NCBI RefSeq assembly: GCF_900129555.1
Contig: NZ_FQWC01000003.1
Coordinates: 496,001 to 560,000, forward strand
Reading direction: 5' to 3'
Origin: Flavobacterium defluvii
GTDB taxonomy: Bacteria > Bacteroidota > Bacteroidia > Flavobacteriales > Flavobacteriaceae
DNA: 64,000 nucleotides
The translations under genes and the position numbers were made by a program. Each line of letters begins with the position of its first letter. Position 1 is the stretch's first letter. The notes beneath the pieces are model-generated. The model did no database searches. It had not been told where the DNA came from and saw only the letters and a program-made list of their open reading frames with translations. Shown here one piece after another: positions 52,933 to 61,897 of the stretch.

Positions 52933-53141
52933 GACTGATTATTTTTGTAATAAATGTCTGAATCTCTATGGTGATAAAGTGTTGATAGTAAATGTTATAA
53001 TATTTTTAAATTTTTTAAAAAATAGTATTTATAATACAAAATTTTGTATCTTGCTGTCATAATCCCACTTCTATTATATATTTTTTGATTTACTCTTTTT
53101 ATTGGTGTCTATTTTCTACTAACAATTAAAAATGCACTATT

Positions 53142-53222
53142 ATGAAAAAGTTATTCGAAAGGTTTTACGATTTTTTCTCCAGGTACTTATTCGGAGCACA
53201 AAGAAATGTTCCTCACTATTGA
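53142..53222 (+). CDS. Possible 26-residue peptide gene
   Basis: ATG-initiated frame of 26 codons, product MKKLFERFYDFFSRYLFGAQ followed by RNVPHY. It is amphipathic, basic and aromatic. It sits alone in the 368-bp gap between the thioredoxin-like gene and truB, ends 32 bp before a strong hairpin, and has near-consensus TATCTTG (53048) about 95 nt upstream. Codon use looks ordinary. Too short to prove coding; a non-coding RNA or decayed gene is the alternative. Confidence 0.4.
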   Translation: MKKLFERFYDFFSRYLFGAQRNVPHY

Positions 53223-53253
53223 TTAGGTACAAATATGGGGTAACACTATTTTA

Positions 53254-53302
53254 GAAGTTGGCACATTACAGAAGTTTTTATGTAATGTGCTTCTTGTTTT
53301 TT
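53254..53302 (+). terminator. Terminator after the small peptide gene
   Basis: GCACATTACA (53261-53270) pairs perfectly with TGTAATGTGC (53281-53290), extended by AGAAG/CTTCT, then TTGTTTTTT. It also closes toward truB (minus) but its T-run suits plus-strand transcription. Confidence 0.85.
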
Positions 53303-53993
53303 ATGAAGAAAGACTTTCTTCAAATAAAGTAATATCAATGGCATTTTTTACGTCGTAATCGCCAATTTTAGTTCGGCGTAAAACGGTTAAATGCGAACCT
53401 GAATTCATCGCTTTTCCAAAATCATAAGCAAGTGAACGAATATAAGTTCCTTTACTGCATACAACTCTAAAATCAATTTCGGGCAATGCAATTCTTGTAA
53501 TTTCAAATTCGTGGATAGTAGTTTTTCTGCTTTCAATTTCTATAGATTCGCCGGCGCGTGCATGCTCGTACAAACGAACACCATCTTTTTTAATAGCCGA
53601 AAAAATTGGCGGTTTCTGATCAATTTCGCCTAAAAATTGTTTTACCGTTTCATAAATTAAAGTCTCGTCGATATGTTCAGTTGTAAAAGTCTGATCGATT
53701 TCGGTTTCTAAATCATACGATGGGGTAGTGGCTCCAATATAAAATGTTCCTGTATATTCTTTTGCCTGCCCCTGAAGTTCAGAAATTTTTTTGGTGAATT
53801 TTCCGGTACAGATTAATAAAAGTCCTGATGCAAGCGGATCTAAAGTTCCGGCGTGACCAATTTTGAACTTTTTAGGAAGTCCGACTTTATTAATTAAAAG
53901 GTATTTTAATTTGTTGACAGCTTGAAACGAACTCCATTTTAAAGGTTTGTCAATCAATAAAACTTGTCCGTTTAAATATTCTTCAGGTGTCAT
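53301..53993 (-). CDS. truB: tRNA pseudouridine-55 synthase
   Basis: Protein of 230 residues that converts U55 in the T-loop of tRNAs. Seen: QVLLIDKPLKWSSFQAVNKLK, active-site GHAGTLDPLASGLLLICTGK with the catalytic Asp, and KGTYIRSLAYDFG. Slightly short of E. coli TruB because the C-terminal PUA domain is trimmed, common in Bacteroidota. Its start overlaps the uppP stop (TAATG), so it is translationally coupled. Confidence 0.94.
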   Translation of the reverse strand: MTPEEYLNGQVLLIDKPLKWSSFQAVNKLKYLLINKVGLPKKFKIGHAGTLDPLASGLLLICTGKFTKKISELQGQAKEYTGTFYIGATTPSYDLETEIDQTFTTEHIDETLIYETVKQFLGEIDQKPPIFSAIKKDGVRLYEHARAGESIEIESRKTTIHEFEITRIALPEIDFRVVCSKGTYIRSLAYDFGKAMNSGSHLTVLRRTKIGDYDVKNAIDITLFEESLSS

Positions 53994-54790
53994 TATATAA
54001 TGGTAAGCGGGTGAATGAAAAAATGAATCAATAGTAAAATGATTCCGGCAAGAATTCGGTAATAACCAAAAACCTTAAATCCGTTTTTAGTCAAAAATCC
54101 AATAAAGGTTTTAATGGCCAAAAGCGCCACAATAAAAGCAACAATATTTCCGATGATTAAAATATTTATCTGATCGTGAGATAATTCAAATCCGGCTTTA
54201 TAATAATCATAGCATTTTTTTACAGTTGCGCCCAGCATAGTTGGGACAGCAAGGAAAAATGAAAATTCTGCAGCTGTTGTTCGTGATAATTTTTGTGACA
54301 TTCCACCCACAATACTCGCACCGCTTCGGGATACTCCAGGAATCATGGCAATACATTGAAATAATCCAATTTTTACGGCCTGTAAATAGGTAATATCTTG
54401 TGTAGTTTCAGCAGCATTTGGGTAATTAAACCATTCGTCAACTTTCAATAAAATTATTCCTCCAATTAAAAGAGAAATAGCAACGGTAACGGGATTTTCT
54501 AACAAACCGTCAATAAAATCACTAAGTAATAATCCTAAAACTACTGCTGGAATAAAAGCAACTAAAAGTTTAAAATAGAAATCAAAAGTCTGAAAGAAAC
54601 GTTTGAAGTATAAAACAACAACAGAAAGTATAGCACCAAGCTGAATAACAATGGTAAAAAGTTTAGTGAAATCTTCGTGTGCGATTCCAAAAAAAGAAGA
54701 TGCAATAATCATGTGTCCAGTTGAAGAAACAGGTAAAAATTCTGTAATTCCTTCAATAATGGCAAGAACGATAGCTTGTAATGTATTCAT
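53993..54790 (-). CDS. uppP: Undecaprenyl-diphosphatase
   Basis: Protein of 265 residues, integral membrane, recycling undecaprenyl pyrophosphate for cell-wall synthesis. Motifs [16 protein letters not shown] and [13 protein letters not shown] are the catalytic boxes. Roughly seven to eight transmembrane helices. It is part of the conserved ftsX-DUF3098-uppP-truB order. Confidence 0.96.
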   Translation of the reverse strand: MNTLQAIVLAIIEGITEFLPVSSTGHMIIASSFFGIAHEDFTKLFTIVIQLGAILSVVVLYFKRFFQTFDFYFKLLVAFIPAVVLGLLLSDFIDGLLENPVTVAISLLIGGIILLKVDEWFNYPNAAETTQDITYLQAVKIGLFQCIAMIPGVSRSGASIVGGMSQKLSRTTAAEFSFFLAVPTMLGATVKKCYDYYKAGFELSHDQINILIIGNIVAFIVALLAIKTFIGFLTKNGFKVFGYYRILAGIILLLIHFFIHPLTII

Positions 54791-54797
54791 TATGAAT

Positions 54798-54870
54798 TTT
54801 AGATTTTAGATTTTAGATTTCAAACTTGTCACCGAGAGCGAAGTCAAAAGGCTTTCTAATTAGAATCTAC
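54798..54870. repeat. TTTTAGAT x3 and GAGCGAAGTC word
   Basis: Three TTTTAGAT units at 54797-54820, then TGTCACCGAGAGCGAAGTCA (54829-54848), a diverged form of the word at 55148, and TAGAATCTACAATCTA (54860-54875). Confidence 0.7.
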
Positions 54871-54877
54871 AATCTAT

Positions 54878-55135
54878 TTATTTAGATTTTTTGAAAATAG
54901 AATAAATCGTGATTCCAAAACCAATTAAAACTGTTGTTGGGGCCAAACGAATACGTCTAAAACTAAAAACATCTTCATTAAAAACATTTGGATTATCACT
55001 TCCTCCTCCAGACATTAAAATAAATCCTAATGTAATCACTGCAATACCAATTAATAAGATTTTATAATTGATTCCGTCAAAAAGAAATTCCTGTTTTTGA
55101 ACTTGTTGTTCTTCTTTATTATTGTTGTTTTTCAT
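54878..55135 (-). CDS. DUF3098 membrane protein
   Basis: Protein of 85 residues with two membrane helices (about 26-42 and 67-80) separated by a short polar loop (GGGSDNPNVFNEDVFSFRR). The N-terminus is hydrophilic. DUF3098 members always lie between ftsX and uppP in Bacteroidota, suggesting a role with cell-envelope division machinery, but biochemistry is unknown. Confidence 0.88.
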   Translation of the reverse strand: MKNNNNKEEQQVQKQEFLFDGINYKILLIGIAVITLGFILMSGGGSDNPNVFNEDVFSFRRIRLAPTTVLIGFGITIYSIFKKSK

Positions 55136-55140
55136 TTTTA

Positions 55141-55218
55141 TGTGTTTGTCAGCCTGAGCGAAGTCGAAGGCATTTTTTTTTAATCTAAAATCTGCAATCT
55201 AAAATCTACAATCTAAAA
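55141..55218. repeat. GAGCGAAGTCGAAGGC and AATCTAAAATC words
   Basis: GTCAGCCTGAGCGAAGTCGA (55148-55167) then AATCTAAAATCTGCAATCTA (55182-55201) with AAAATCTACAATCTAAAATT to 55220; inverse orientation of the TTTTAGAT family. Fills the ftsX-DUF3098 gap. Confidence 0.7.
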
Positions 55219-56094
55219 TTAATAAAGATCGTCGGTTCTTAAATTAAGGAATCTTTGTGTTGCAAAATGTGTACTTACCCAAGTGATTAAAACACCTAAT
55301 CCGAAAACGGCCAATAACACCAATCCTATTAAGGCTTTATCTTCTAAAATTCCTAAACCAGGGAAATTCGTTTCTACATAGAATAAAAGTCCAATCAAAG
55401 CAATAATAGCCAAAGCTGCACCAAGCATTCCTAATTTTACGCTGCGCGCCACAAAAGGTCTACGAATAAATGATTTTGTTGCACCCACCATCTGCATAGT
55501 TTTAATGATAAAACGATTGGAGTGAATCGACAAACGCAGTGAACTGTTAATTAATAAAACAGCAATTACAGTAAGGAAACCGCTTATAATCAAAATCCAC
55601 ATACTTACTTTTTTAATATTGTCGTTTACCAGATTTACCAATTGTTTGTCATAAACAATATCTTCAATCATAGTGTTTTGACGTAATGCACTTTCTATTT
55701 TCGAAATACTGTCTCTTTCAACATATTCAGCTTTTAGATGAATATCGTATGAATTCAATAATGGATTTTCTCCTAAAAATGTCAGGAAATCTTCTCCAAT
55801 AATATCAGTATGTTCTTTAGCTGCTTTTTCTTTAGAAACATAAGCATACGATTTTGCAAAAGGAGCTCTTTTCAATTGTGTGTTGAATGCTTTGATAACG
55901 CTGTCATTTGCTTCATTTTTGAAGAAAACAGTCATCGCGATTTTTTCTTTAAAATCGTTTGCCAGTTTTTTAGAATTAATAATAAATAATCCCAGAACTC
56001 CCAAAAGGAACAAAACCAAGAATACACTTAATACTACCGAAAAATAAGAGGAAATTAACCTGCGTTTTTGAAATTTATCAAAGTTAGAACTCAT
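55219..56094 (-). CDS. ftsX: FtsX-like permease (cell division)
   Basis: Protein of 291 residues: N-terminal membrane helix (about 18-40), extracytoplasmic domain (about 45-165), then three helices near the C-terminus. The sequence pattern (YFSVVLSVFLVLFLLGVLGLFI; IKTMQMVGATKSFIRRPFVARSV; LLFYVETNFPGLG) fits FtsX, which signals to peptidoglycan hydrolases with FtsE. ftsE is not in the window. First gene of the ftsX-DUF3098-uppP-truB run. Confidence 0.92.
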   Translation of the reverse strand: MSSNFDKFQKRRLISSYFSVVLSVFLVLFLLGVLGLFIINSKKLANDFKEKIAMTVFFKNEANDSVIKAFNTQLKRAPFAKSYAYVSKEKAAKEHTDIIGEDFLTFLGENPLLNSYDIHLKAEYVERDSISKIESALRQNTMIEDIVYDKQLVNLVNDNIKKVSMWILIISGFLTVIAVLLINSSLRLSIHSNRFIIKTMQMVGATKSFIRRPFVARSVKLGMLGAALAIIALIGLLFYVETNFPGLGILEDKALIGLVLLAVFGLGVLITWVSTHFATQRFLNLRTDDLY

Positions 56095-56344
56095 AGATGC
56101 TTAAATTATGTGGTAAAAATAATAAAGAATTTCTTTATTTAAAGTTAATAACAAACTTTTATACTATAAATGTACGATTTGATATTGAATAAAGTTTTTA
56201 TTTCTACAAAAGCTTTGCATGTAAATTTTAACCGTAAAGTTGGCAAACAATCAATATATACGTATTTATAATGAAAAAATAAGTGTTTTTACCTAATCGA
56301 AAATAAGTATTTGTTTATTTTATTTGTTTGTCAATGAAATAGCT

Positions 56345-56374
56345 TTGCTACAATCCGCAATAAATGTAAATTTG
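56345..56374 (+). promoter_or_regulatory. leuS promoter and leader
   Basis: TTG (56345-56347), 19-nt spacer, TAAATTTG (56367-56374): full consensus match. The leader of about 55 nt contains two copies of CTTAGTCACTTAGAA (56407-56421 and 56422-56436, the second cut by ATG). No T-box is seen. The earlier part of the gap (56095-56340) is AT-rich; a 33-codon frame at 56170 is not convincing. Confidence 0.65.
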
Positions 56375-56436
56375 CGGCTTAATTAATTAGTGAAAAGCTT
56401 AGAACCTTAGTCACTTAGAATCTTAGTCACTTAGAA

Positions 56437-59400
56437 ATGAAATACAATCCAAACGAAATTGAAGCCAAATGGCAAAAATATTGGGCAGAAAATCAAACTT
56501 TTGCAGCAAAAAATAACTCTGAAAAGCCGAAACATTATGTTCTCGACATGTTTCCTTATCCGTCTGGAGCAGGATTACACGTTGGGCACCCACTGGGCTA
56601 TATTGCTTCAGATGTGTATTCTCGTTTCAAAAGACATCAGGGGTTCAATGTTTTGCATCCAATGGGATATGATAGTTTCGGATTACCGGCTGAGCAGTAT
56701 GCAATTCAGACAGGTCAGCGTCCTGAAGATACAACACGAGTAAATATTGACGGTGGAGTAGACAAAGAAGGAAAACAAATTGCGGGCTACAGAAAACAAT
56801 TAGATAAAATCGGATTTTCTTTTGACTGGTCTCGTGAGGTTCGTACGTCTAATCCTGATTATTATAAACATACACAATGGATTTTTATCCAATTATTTAA
56901 TTCCTGGTATTGTAGAAAACAAGGAAAAGCATTTGATATTTCAGAATTAGTAACTGTTTTTGAAGAAGAAGGAAACAAACTTGTCGAGGCAGTTTGTGAT
57001 GATAACGTTGCTATTTTCACAGCCGACGAATGGAATTCTTATTCTGAAGATCAAAAAGAAAAAATCCTTTTACAATACAGATTAACGTATTTGGCAGAAA
57101 CCGAAGTAAACTGGTGTCCAGGCTTAGGAACTGTTTTGGCCAATGACGAAATCGTAAATGGAGTTTCGGAACGAGGAGGCTTTCCTGTTATAAGAAAAAA
57201 AATGACACAATGGAGTATGCGAATTTCTGCTTATGCCGAACGCTTGCTTGAAGGTCTAAACGATATTGATTGGAGTGATTCTATCAAAGAATCTCAAAGA
57301 AACTGGATTGGGAAATCGGTTGGTGCTTTGGTAACTTTTAATGTGAAAAATCATAATGAAGTAATCGAAGTATTTACTACTCGTCCTGATACTATTTTTG
57401 GTGTAACTTTTATGACTTTAGCTCCAGAACATGATTTGGTTGCTAAAATTACAACGCCAGAGCAAAAAGCAGAAGTTGAAGCTTATATTGAAAAAACAGC
57501 AAAACGTTCGGAACGTGAGCGTATGGCCGATGTAAAAACCATTTCAGGTGTATTTACAGGAGCGTATGCTGAACATCCTTTTACAAAAGAGCCGATTCCG
57601 GTTTGGATTGGTGATTATGTTTTGGCTGGTTACGGAACAGGTGCTGTAATGGCGGTTCCTTGCGGAGACGAAAGAGATTACGCTTTTGCTAATTTCTTTA
57701 AAGGCCAAAACGGAATGCAGGAAATCAAAAATATCTTCGCAAATGTTGATATTTCTGAAGCAGCTTACGGATCAAAAGATAACGTTGAAATCGCAGGTTC
57801 TGATTTCTTAAACGGATTAAATTATAAAGAAGCAACTGCAAAAGCGATTTTTAAATTAGAAGAAATCGGTCAAGGAAAAGGAAAAACAAATTACCGTTTG
57901 CGTGATGCAGTTTTCTCTCGTCAGCGTTATTGGGGTGAACCTTTCCCAGTTTATTACGTGAATGGATTGCCAAAAATGATTGATACACAGCATTTGCCAA
58001 TTATTTTACCAGAAGTAGAGAAATATTTACCAACAGAAGACGGATTGCCGCCATTGGGAAATGCGGCAGTTTGGGCTTGGGATACAAAACAAAATAAAGT
58101 TGTTAATACAGATTTAGTTGACAATGTTTCGGTTTTTCCTTTAGAATTAAACACAATGCCAGGTTGGGCAGGAAGTTCATGGTACTGGATGCGTTATATG
58201 GATGCACACAACGAAAATGAATTTGCAAGCAGAGAAGCTTTGGCTTACTGGGAAAATGTAGATTTATACATCGGTGGAAGTGAACACGCAACAGGTCACT
58301 TATTATATTCTCGTTTCTGGAACAAATTCTTAAAAGATAAAGGTTTTGCTCCAACCGAAGAGCCATTCAAAAAACTGATTAATCAGGGAATGATTTTGGG
58401 GACTAGTGCTTTTGTTTATAGAGTAGAATATGATATAGATTTATCATGGGAAACTGATTTTCCTGCTGGCGAAGGGCAAACAATATCTTTGAAAAAGGTT
58501 TTAGTTTCTAAAGGAATCTTTGAGAAAATTGGTTTAGATGGCATTAAGCAATTAATGATTTCTAAGTTAGAAAAGGAAATTTTTGAACCAGTTAAAAATA
58601 TTTTACAAAATGCTGAAATTAAGATTTTGACTAAAGCAATTAATATTTCAAGTATTACGCCAATTCACGCAGATGTTTCAATGGTGAATTCTTCTGATGA
58701 ATTAAATGTAGAAAAATTCAAAGCTTGGAGAGAGGATTATGCTGATGCAGAATTCATTCTAGATGAAAACGGAAAATACATTGTAGGACGTGAAGTTGAA
58801 AAAATGTCGAAATCGAAATACAATGTTGTAACACCAGATGATATTTGTGATGAATATGGAGCAGATACATTGCGTTTATACGAAATGTTCTTAGGTCCGT
58901 TAGAGCAGGCAAAACCTTGGAATACTGCTGGAATTTCTGGTGTGTTTGGTTTCTTAAAAAAATTATGGAGATTGTATTTTGATGACAATGGTTTAATCGT
59001 AAACAACGACGAACCAACAAAAGACAACTTAAAATCATTACATAAAACAATCAAAAAAGTGGCGGAAGATATCGAGAATTTCTCTTTCAATACTTCGGTT
59101 TCTCAGTTTATGATTTGTGTAAACGAATTGTCTTCTCAAAATTGTCATTCAAGAGCGATTTTAGAGCCGTTAGCGATTTTGGTTTCGCCTTATGCGCCGC
59201 ACATTGCTGAGGAATTATGGTCGCAATTAGGACACACAACTTCTATTTCTGATGTTGCGTTCCCAATTTTTGAAGAAAAACATTTGGTTGAAACCAATAA
59301 AGAATATCCAGTTTCTTTCAATGGAAAAATGCGTTTCACAATCGAATTGCCTTTGGATTTAACCGCAGCACAAATCGAAGAAATCGTTATGAAAGACGAA

Positions 59401-59481
59401 AGAACGCAAAAACAATTAGACGGAAGAACTCCAAATAAAGTGATTATTGTTCCTGGAAGAATCATCAATTTGGTAGGATAA
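56437..59481 (+). CDS. leuS: Leucyl-tRNA synthetase
   Basis: Protein of 1014 residues, longer than E. coli LeuRS (860). Class I signatures: PYPSGAGLHVGHPLGY (HIGH) near residue 40, the CP1 editing domain with TRPDTIFGVTF, and EKMSKSKYN near residue 785. Two expansions are visible: about residues 150-205 (known in Bacteroidota) and about residues 665-745, a hydrophilic helical stretch (FEKIGLDGIKQLMISKLEKE) just before the KMSKS loop that I do not recall from relatives. Otherwise complete and in frame, so functional. Confidence 0.96.
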   Translation: MKYNPNEIEAKWQKYWAENQTFAAKNNSEKPKHYVLDMFPYPSGAGLHVGHPLGYIASDVYSRFKRHQGFNVLHPMGYDSFGLPAEQYAIQTGQRPEDTTRVNIDGGVDKEGKQIAGYRKQLDKIGFSFDWSREVRTSNPDYYKHTQWIFIQLFNSWYCRKQGKAFDISELVTVFEEEGNKLVEAVCDDNVAIFTADEWNSYSEDQKEKILLQYRLTYLAETEVNWCPGLGTVLANDEIVNGVSERGGFPVIRKKMTQWSMRISAYAERLLEGLNDIDWSDSIKESQRNWIGKSVGALVTFNVKNHNEVIEVFTTRPDTIFGVTFMTLAPEHDLVAKITTPEQKAEVEAYIEKTAKRSERERMADVKTISGVFTGAYAEHPFTKEPIPVWIGDYVLAGYGTGAVMAVPCGDERDYAFANFFKGQNGMQEIKNIFANVDISEAAYGSKDNVEIAGSDFLNGLNYKEATAKAIFKLEEIGQGKGKTNYRLRDAVFSRQRYWGEPFPVYYVNGLPKMIDTQHLPIILPEVEKYLPTEDGLPPLGNAAVWAWDTKQNKVVNTDLVDNVSVFPLELNTMPGWAGSSWYWMRYMDAHNENEFASREALAYWENVDLYIGGSEHATGHLLYSRFWNKFLKDKGFAPTEEPFKKLINQGMILGTSAFVYRVEYDIDLSWETDFPAGEGQTISLKKVLVSKGIFEKIGLDGIKQLMISKLEKEIFEPVKNILQNAEIKILTKAINISSITPIHADVSMVNSSDELNVEKFKAWREDYADAEFILDENGKYIVGREVEKMSKSKYNVVTPDDICDEYGADTLRLYEMFLGPLEQAKPWNTAGISGVFGFLKKLWRLYFDDNGLIVNNDEPTKDNLKSLHKTIKKVAEDIENFSFNTSVSQFMICVNELSSQNCHSRAILEPLAILVSPYAPHIAEELWSQLGHTTSISDVAFPIFEEKHLVETNKEYPVSFNGKMRFTIELPLDLTAAQIEEIVMKDERTQKQLDGRTPNKVIIVPGRIINLVG

Positions 59482-59505
59482 CCAAATTAAATTTCAATAT
59501 AAAAA

Positions 59506-59548
59506 TTCCAAATTCCAATTTTACGATTGGGGTTTGGGATTTTTTTTA
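59506..59548 (+). terminator. CCAAATTCCAAT terminator repeat, copy 2
   Basis: ATTCCAAATTCCAAT (59505-59519) pairs with ATTGGGGTTTGGGA (59526-59539), followed by a T-run of eight. Same cassette as 47741-47786. Confidence 0.8.
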
Positions 59549-59555
59549 TTTTTCT

Positions 59556-59620
59556 CCGCCACGAATTCACGAATTTTTATTCTCAAAGATTGTAAAAAAT
59601 AATTCGTGAATTTGTAGCGG
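59556..59620. repeat. CGCCACGAATTCACGAATT hairpin, copy 2
   Basis: CCGCCACGAATTCACGAATT (59556-59575) pairs with AATTCGTGAATTTGTAGCGG (59601-59620); the right arm carries two substitutions. Same family as 18424-18493. The inner ATTCTCAAAGATTG resembles the loop of copy 1. Confidence 0.85.
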
Positions 59621-59631
59621 AAAATCTTTGC

Positions 59632-59765
59632 GTGGTCTTCGACTCCACTCAGACTGACAATGTGTGTAGTTTCTCATTGCAAACCTTTGTGACTTAGCGC
59701 CTTTGCGAGCAAAAATCTAGCGCTCTTTGCGTAAAATCTTTGCGTTCCTTTCGGTTAAAAACCCT
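59632..59765. repeat. TTCGACTCCACTCAG and CTTTGCG tract
   Basis: GTCTTCGACTCCACTCAGAC (59636-59655) is a diverged form of the TTCGACTTCGCTCAGG word. It is followed by repeated CTTTGTG, CCTTTGCGAG, CTCTTTGCG and ATCTTTGCG units to 59746 and CCTTTCGGTTAAAA. No gene; completes the 427-bp leuS-hydrolase gap, whose last 140 bp show nothing else. Confidence 0.7.
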
Positions 59766-59908
59766 CATAAAAATTGGGATTTGTAATTTTTTTATTAAAT
59801 TTTTCATTTCCGTTGTAACATTTTAATAGTTGCCGTATCAAAAGCATGGATCCGATTTAATTAACAATTTATTGCTATTAGAATTTTAACAACTTAAAAC
59901 TATTAAAA

Positions 59909-60757
59909 ATGAAAAAGTATATCATCTTAATTATCGCATTCTTATTCTCAGCATTATGTTTAAATGTTTTCGGGCAAACAAAATCATATCCTTTCGAAGT
60001 TCTTAAAACCGGAAAAGGAAAACAATCTATAATCTTCATTCCGGGATTTGCTTCTTCTGGCGAAGTTTGGAAAGACACTAAAATCGCATTCGAAAAAGAC
60101 TTCACTTGTTATACACTTACAATGTCGGGTTTCGCTGGAATACAACCACAGCCGAATCCATCATTTGAAAATTGGAAAAACGGAATTGCGGCTTATATAA
60201 AAGATAATAAAATTGAAAAACCACTCATAATTGGTCACAGTATGGGCGGCGGACTGGCACTTGCTATTGCAGCGGATTATCCGGATTTGATTGGAAAAAT
60301 TGTTGTGGTTGATGCGCTTCCATGTCTGGCTGCTTTGAGTGATCCTTCTTTTAAATCAAAAGAAAATAATGATTGTTCGGCGACTGTAAATCAAATGACG
60401 GATATGAATGAAACTCAGTTTTACGATATGCAGAAACAAATGATGCCAAGACTTTTGCAAGATTCGTCAAAACTGGAAATAGTTGTAAGCTGGAGCGTAA
60501 AATCAGACCGAACTACTTTTGGACAAATGTATTGTGATTTCTTTAATACAGATTTGAGAGATAAAATATCCACTATAAAATGTCCGTCGTTAATTTTATT
60601 AGAATCTTATTTTATAAATTTAAAACCAGCAATTGAAACACAATATGCAAATTTGAAAACAGCCGATTTTAAATATGCTAATAAAGGTCTTCATTTTATT
60701 ATGTATGATGACAAAGACTGGTATTTGGCTCAATTAAACACTTTTTTAAAATCTTAA
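59909..60757 (+). CDS. Alpha/beta hydrolase, exported
   Basis: Protein of 282 residues with signal peptide MKKYIILIIAFLFSALCLNV. Seen: oxyanion FIPGFASSGEVWKDT, nucleophile elbow LIIGHSMGGGLALAIAA, catalytic His in NKGLHFIMYDD near the end. Predicted periplasmic esterase/lipase-like. Its stop is 1 bp before the ATG of the ECF sigma gene, so it is the first gene of a three-gene operon. Confidence 0.85.
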   Translation: MKKYIILIIAFLFSALCLNVFGQTKSYPFEVLKTGKGKQSIIFIPGFASSGEVWKDTKIAFEKDFTCYTLTMSGFAGIQPQPNPSFENWKNGIAAYIKDNKIEKPLIIGHSMGGGLALAIAADYPDLIGKIVVVDALPCLAALSDPSFKSKENNDCSATVNQMTDMNETQFYDMQKQMMPRLLQDSSKLEIVVSWSVKSDRTTFGQMYCDFFNTDLRDKISTIKCPSLILLESYFINLKPAIETQYANLKTADFKYANKGLHFIMYDDKDWYLAQLNTFLKS

Positions 60758-60758
60758 A

Positions 60759-61232
60759 ATGGAATTCGAAGAAATCTACAAAACATATTGGGATAGAATT
60801 TTCAGACTTTGTATGGGATTTGTGAATGATTATGATGCGGCTCAGGATTTAGCTCAGGAAACATTTATAATTGTGTGGCAAAAACTGGAAACCTTTAGAA
60901 ACGAATCTTCTATAGGAACATGGATTTTCAGAATCGCTTCAAATAATTGTTTAAGACAGATTGAAAAACAAAAACGGTTCCCAAAATCAGAACTTCCCGT
61001 TCATCTTTCAGAAGAAAAACAAACCTCATTAGAACCTCAGATTCAATTCTTGTACAAATGTATTGCTGAGCTTCCAGAAACAGATCGTATTATTATTTCA
61101 TTAGAGTTAGAAGATATTAAACAAATTGAAATTGCTAAAATCGTCGGTCTTTCTGAAGCAAATGTGAGAGTGAAAATTCACAGAATTAAAGAAAAACTGA
61201 CTCAAAAATTTAAAGAAAATGGACATCGATAA
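60759..61232 (+). CDS. ECF RNA polymerase sigma factor
   Basis: Protein of 157 residues. Region 2 (LCMGFVNDYDAAQDLAQETFIIVWQKLETFRNESSIGTWIFRIASNNCL) and region 4 (ELPETDRIIISLELEDIKQIEIAKIVGLSEANVRVKIHRIKEKL). No long linker. It should redirect polymerase under a signal sensed by its partner at 61219, with which it overlaps by 14 bp. Target promoters are not identified here. Confidence 0.92.
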   Translation: MEFEEIYKTYWDRIFRLCMGFVNDYDAAQDLAQETFIIVWQKLETFRNESSIGTWIFRIASNNCLRQIEKQKRFPKSELPVHLSEEKQTSLEPQIQFLYKCIAELPETDRIIISLELEDIKQIEIAKIVGLSEANVRVKIHRIKEKLTQKFKENGHR

Positions 61233-61815
61233 CAATATAGATTTTAAAGATTTATGGAAAAAACAATCCGTAAGTCAGCCAGATATTCAGGATTTGCTGG
61301 CAAGATTAAATAAATTTAAAAAAGCAGCCATGAGAAGTTTATGGATTACAAATATGCTTCTTTTTGCTACAAGTGCTTTTATAATTTTTATCTGGATATA
61401 TTATCAGCCGCAGTTTGTTTCGACTAAAATTGGAATTGTATTTACGATTCTTGCCATGGTAATTTATTTATTTGTTTACAATAAATTATTAGCAAAATAT
61501 AAAAACATAGAAGCCGCACAAAGCAATCAGGAATATTTGCAAAACCTGATTTTAATTAAAAAGAAACAACAATTTCTGCAGACTAAAATGATGAGTTTTT
61601 ACTTTATAGTACTTACTGTTGGAATATGTTTGTATATGTATGAATACGCAAGCAGAATGACATTTTTAGGTGCAGGCTTAACATACGGAATTACGTTGCT
61701 TTGGATGGCGTTTAACTGGTTTTACATCCGTCCCAAACAAATTAAAAAACAGCAGGAAAAAATAAACGTTTTAATAGAAAAATTTGAAGAAGTTAATAAT
61801 CAGTTAGAATTATAA
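61219..61815 (+). CDS. Membrane protein, candidate anti-sigma partner
   Basis: Protein of 198 residues with four membrane helices (about 39-60, 72-92, 128-146, 152-172). A short N-terminal cytoplasmic segment (MDIDNNIDFKDLWKKQSVSQPDIQDLLARLNKFKK) could bind the sigma factor, as in anti-sigma proteins, though the zinc-binding motif of the ZAS class is absent. Overlaps the sigma gene by 14 bp. Inference only: anti-sigma or sensor. Confidence 0.7.
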   Translation: MDIDNNIDFKDLWKKQSVSQPDIQDLLARLNKFKKAAMRSLWITNMLLFATSAFIIFIWIYYQPQFVSTKIGIVFTILAMVIYLFVYNKLLAKYKNIEAAQSNQEYLQNLILIKKKQQFLQTKMMSFYFIVLTVGICLYMYEYASRMTFLGAGLTYGITLLWMAFNWFYIRPKQIKKQQEKINVLIEKFEEVNNQLEL

Positions 61816-61822
61816 ACAAAGA

Positions 61823-61850
61823 AAGCTTCGTATTACTACGAAGCTTCTTT
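61823..61850 (+). terminator. Terminator after the sigma operon
   Basis: AAGCTTCGTA (61823-61832) pairs with TACGAAGCTT (61837-61846) around TTAC; T-run weak on the plus strand (CTTTA), A-rich on the other, possible use by the lipoprotein gene ending at 61898. Confidence 0.75.
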
Positions 61851-61897
61851 ATCCAAAAACAAAAAAAATTAAACTCTAACCTTTAAAATTTTTTACG

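Noticed and set aside
56170..56271. 33-codon frame in the leuS upstream gap
   Set aside because: No terminator, no motif and no ribosome-binding support; composition is that of AT-rich spacer.
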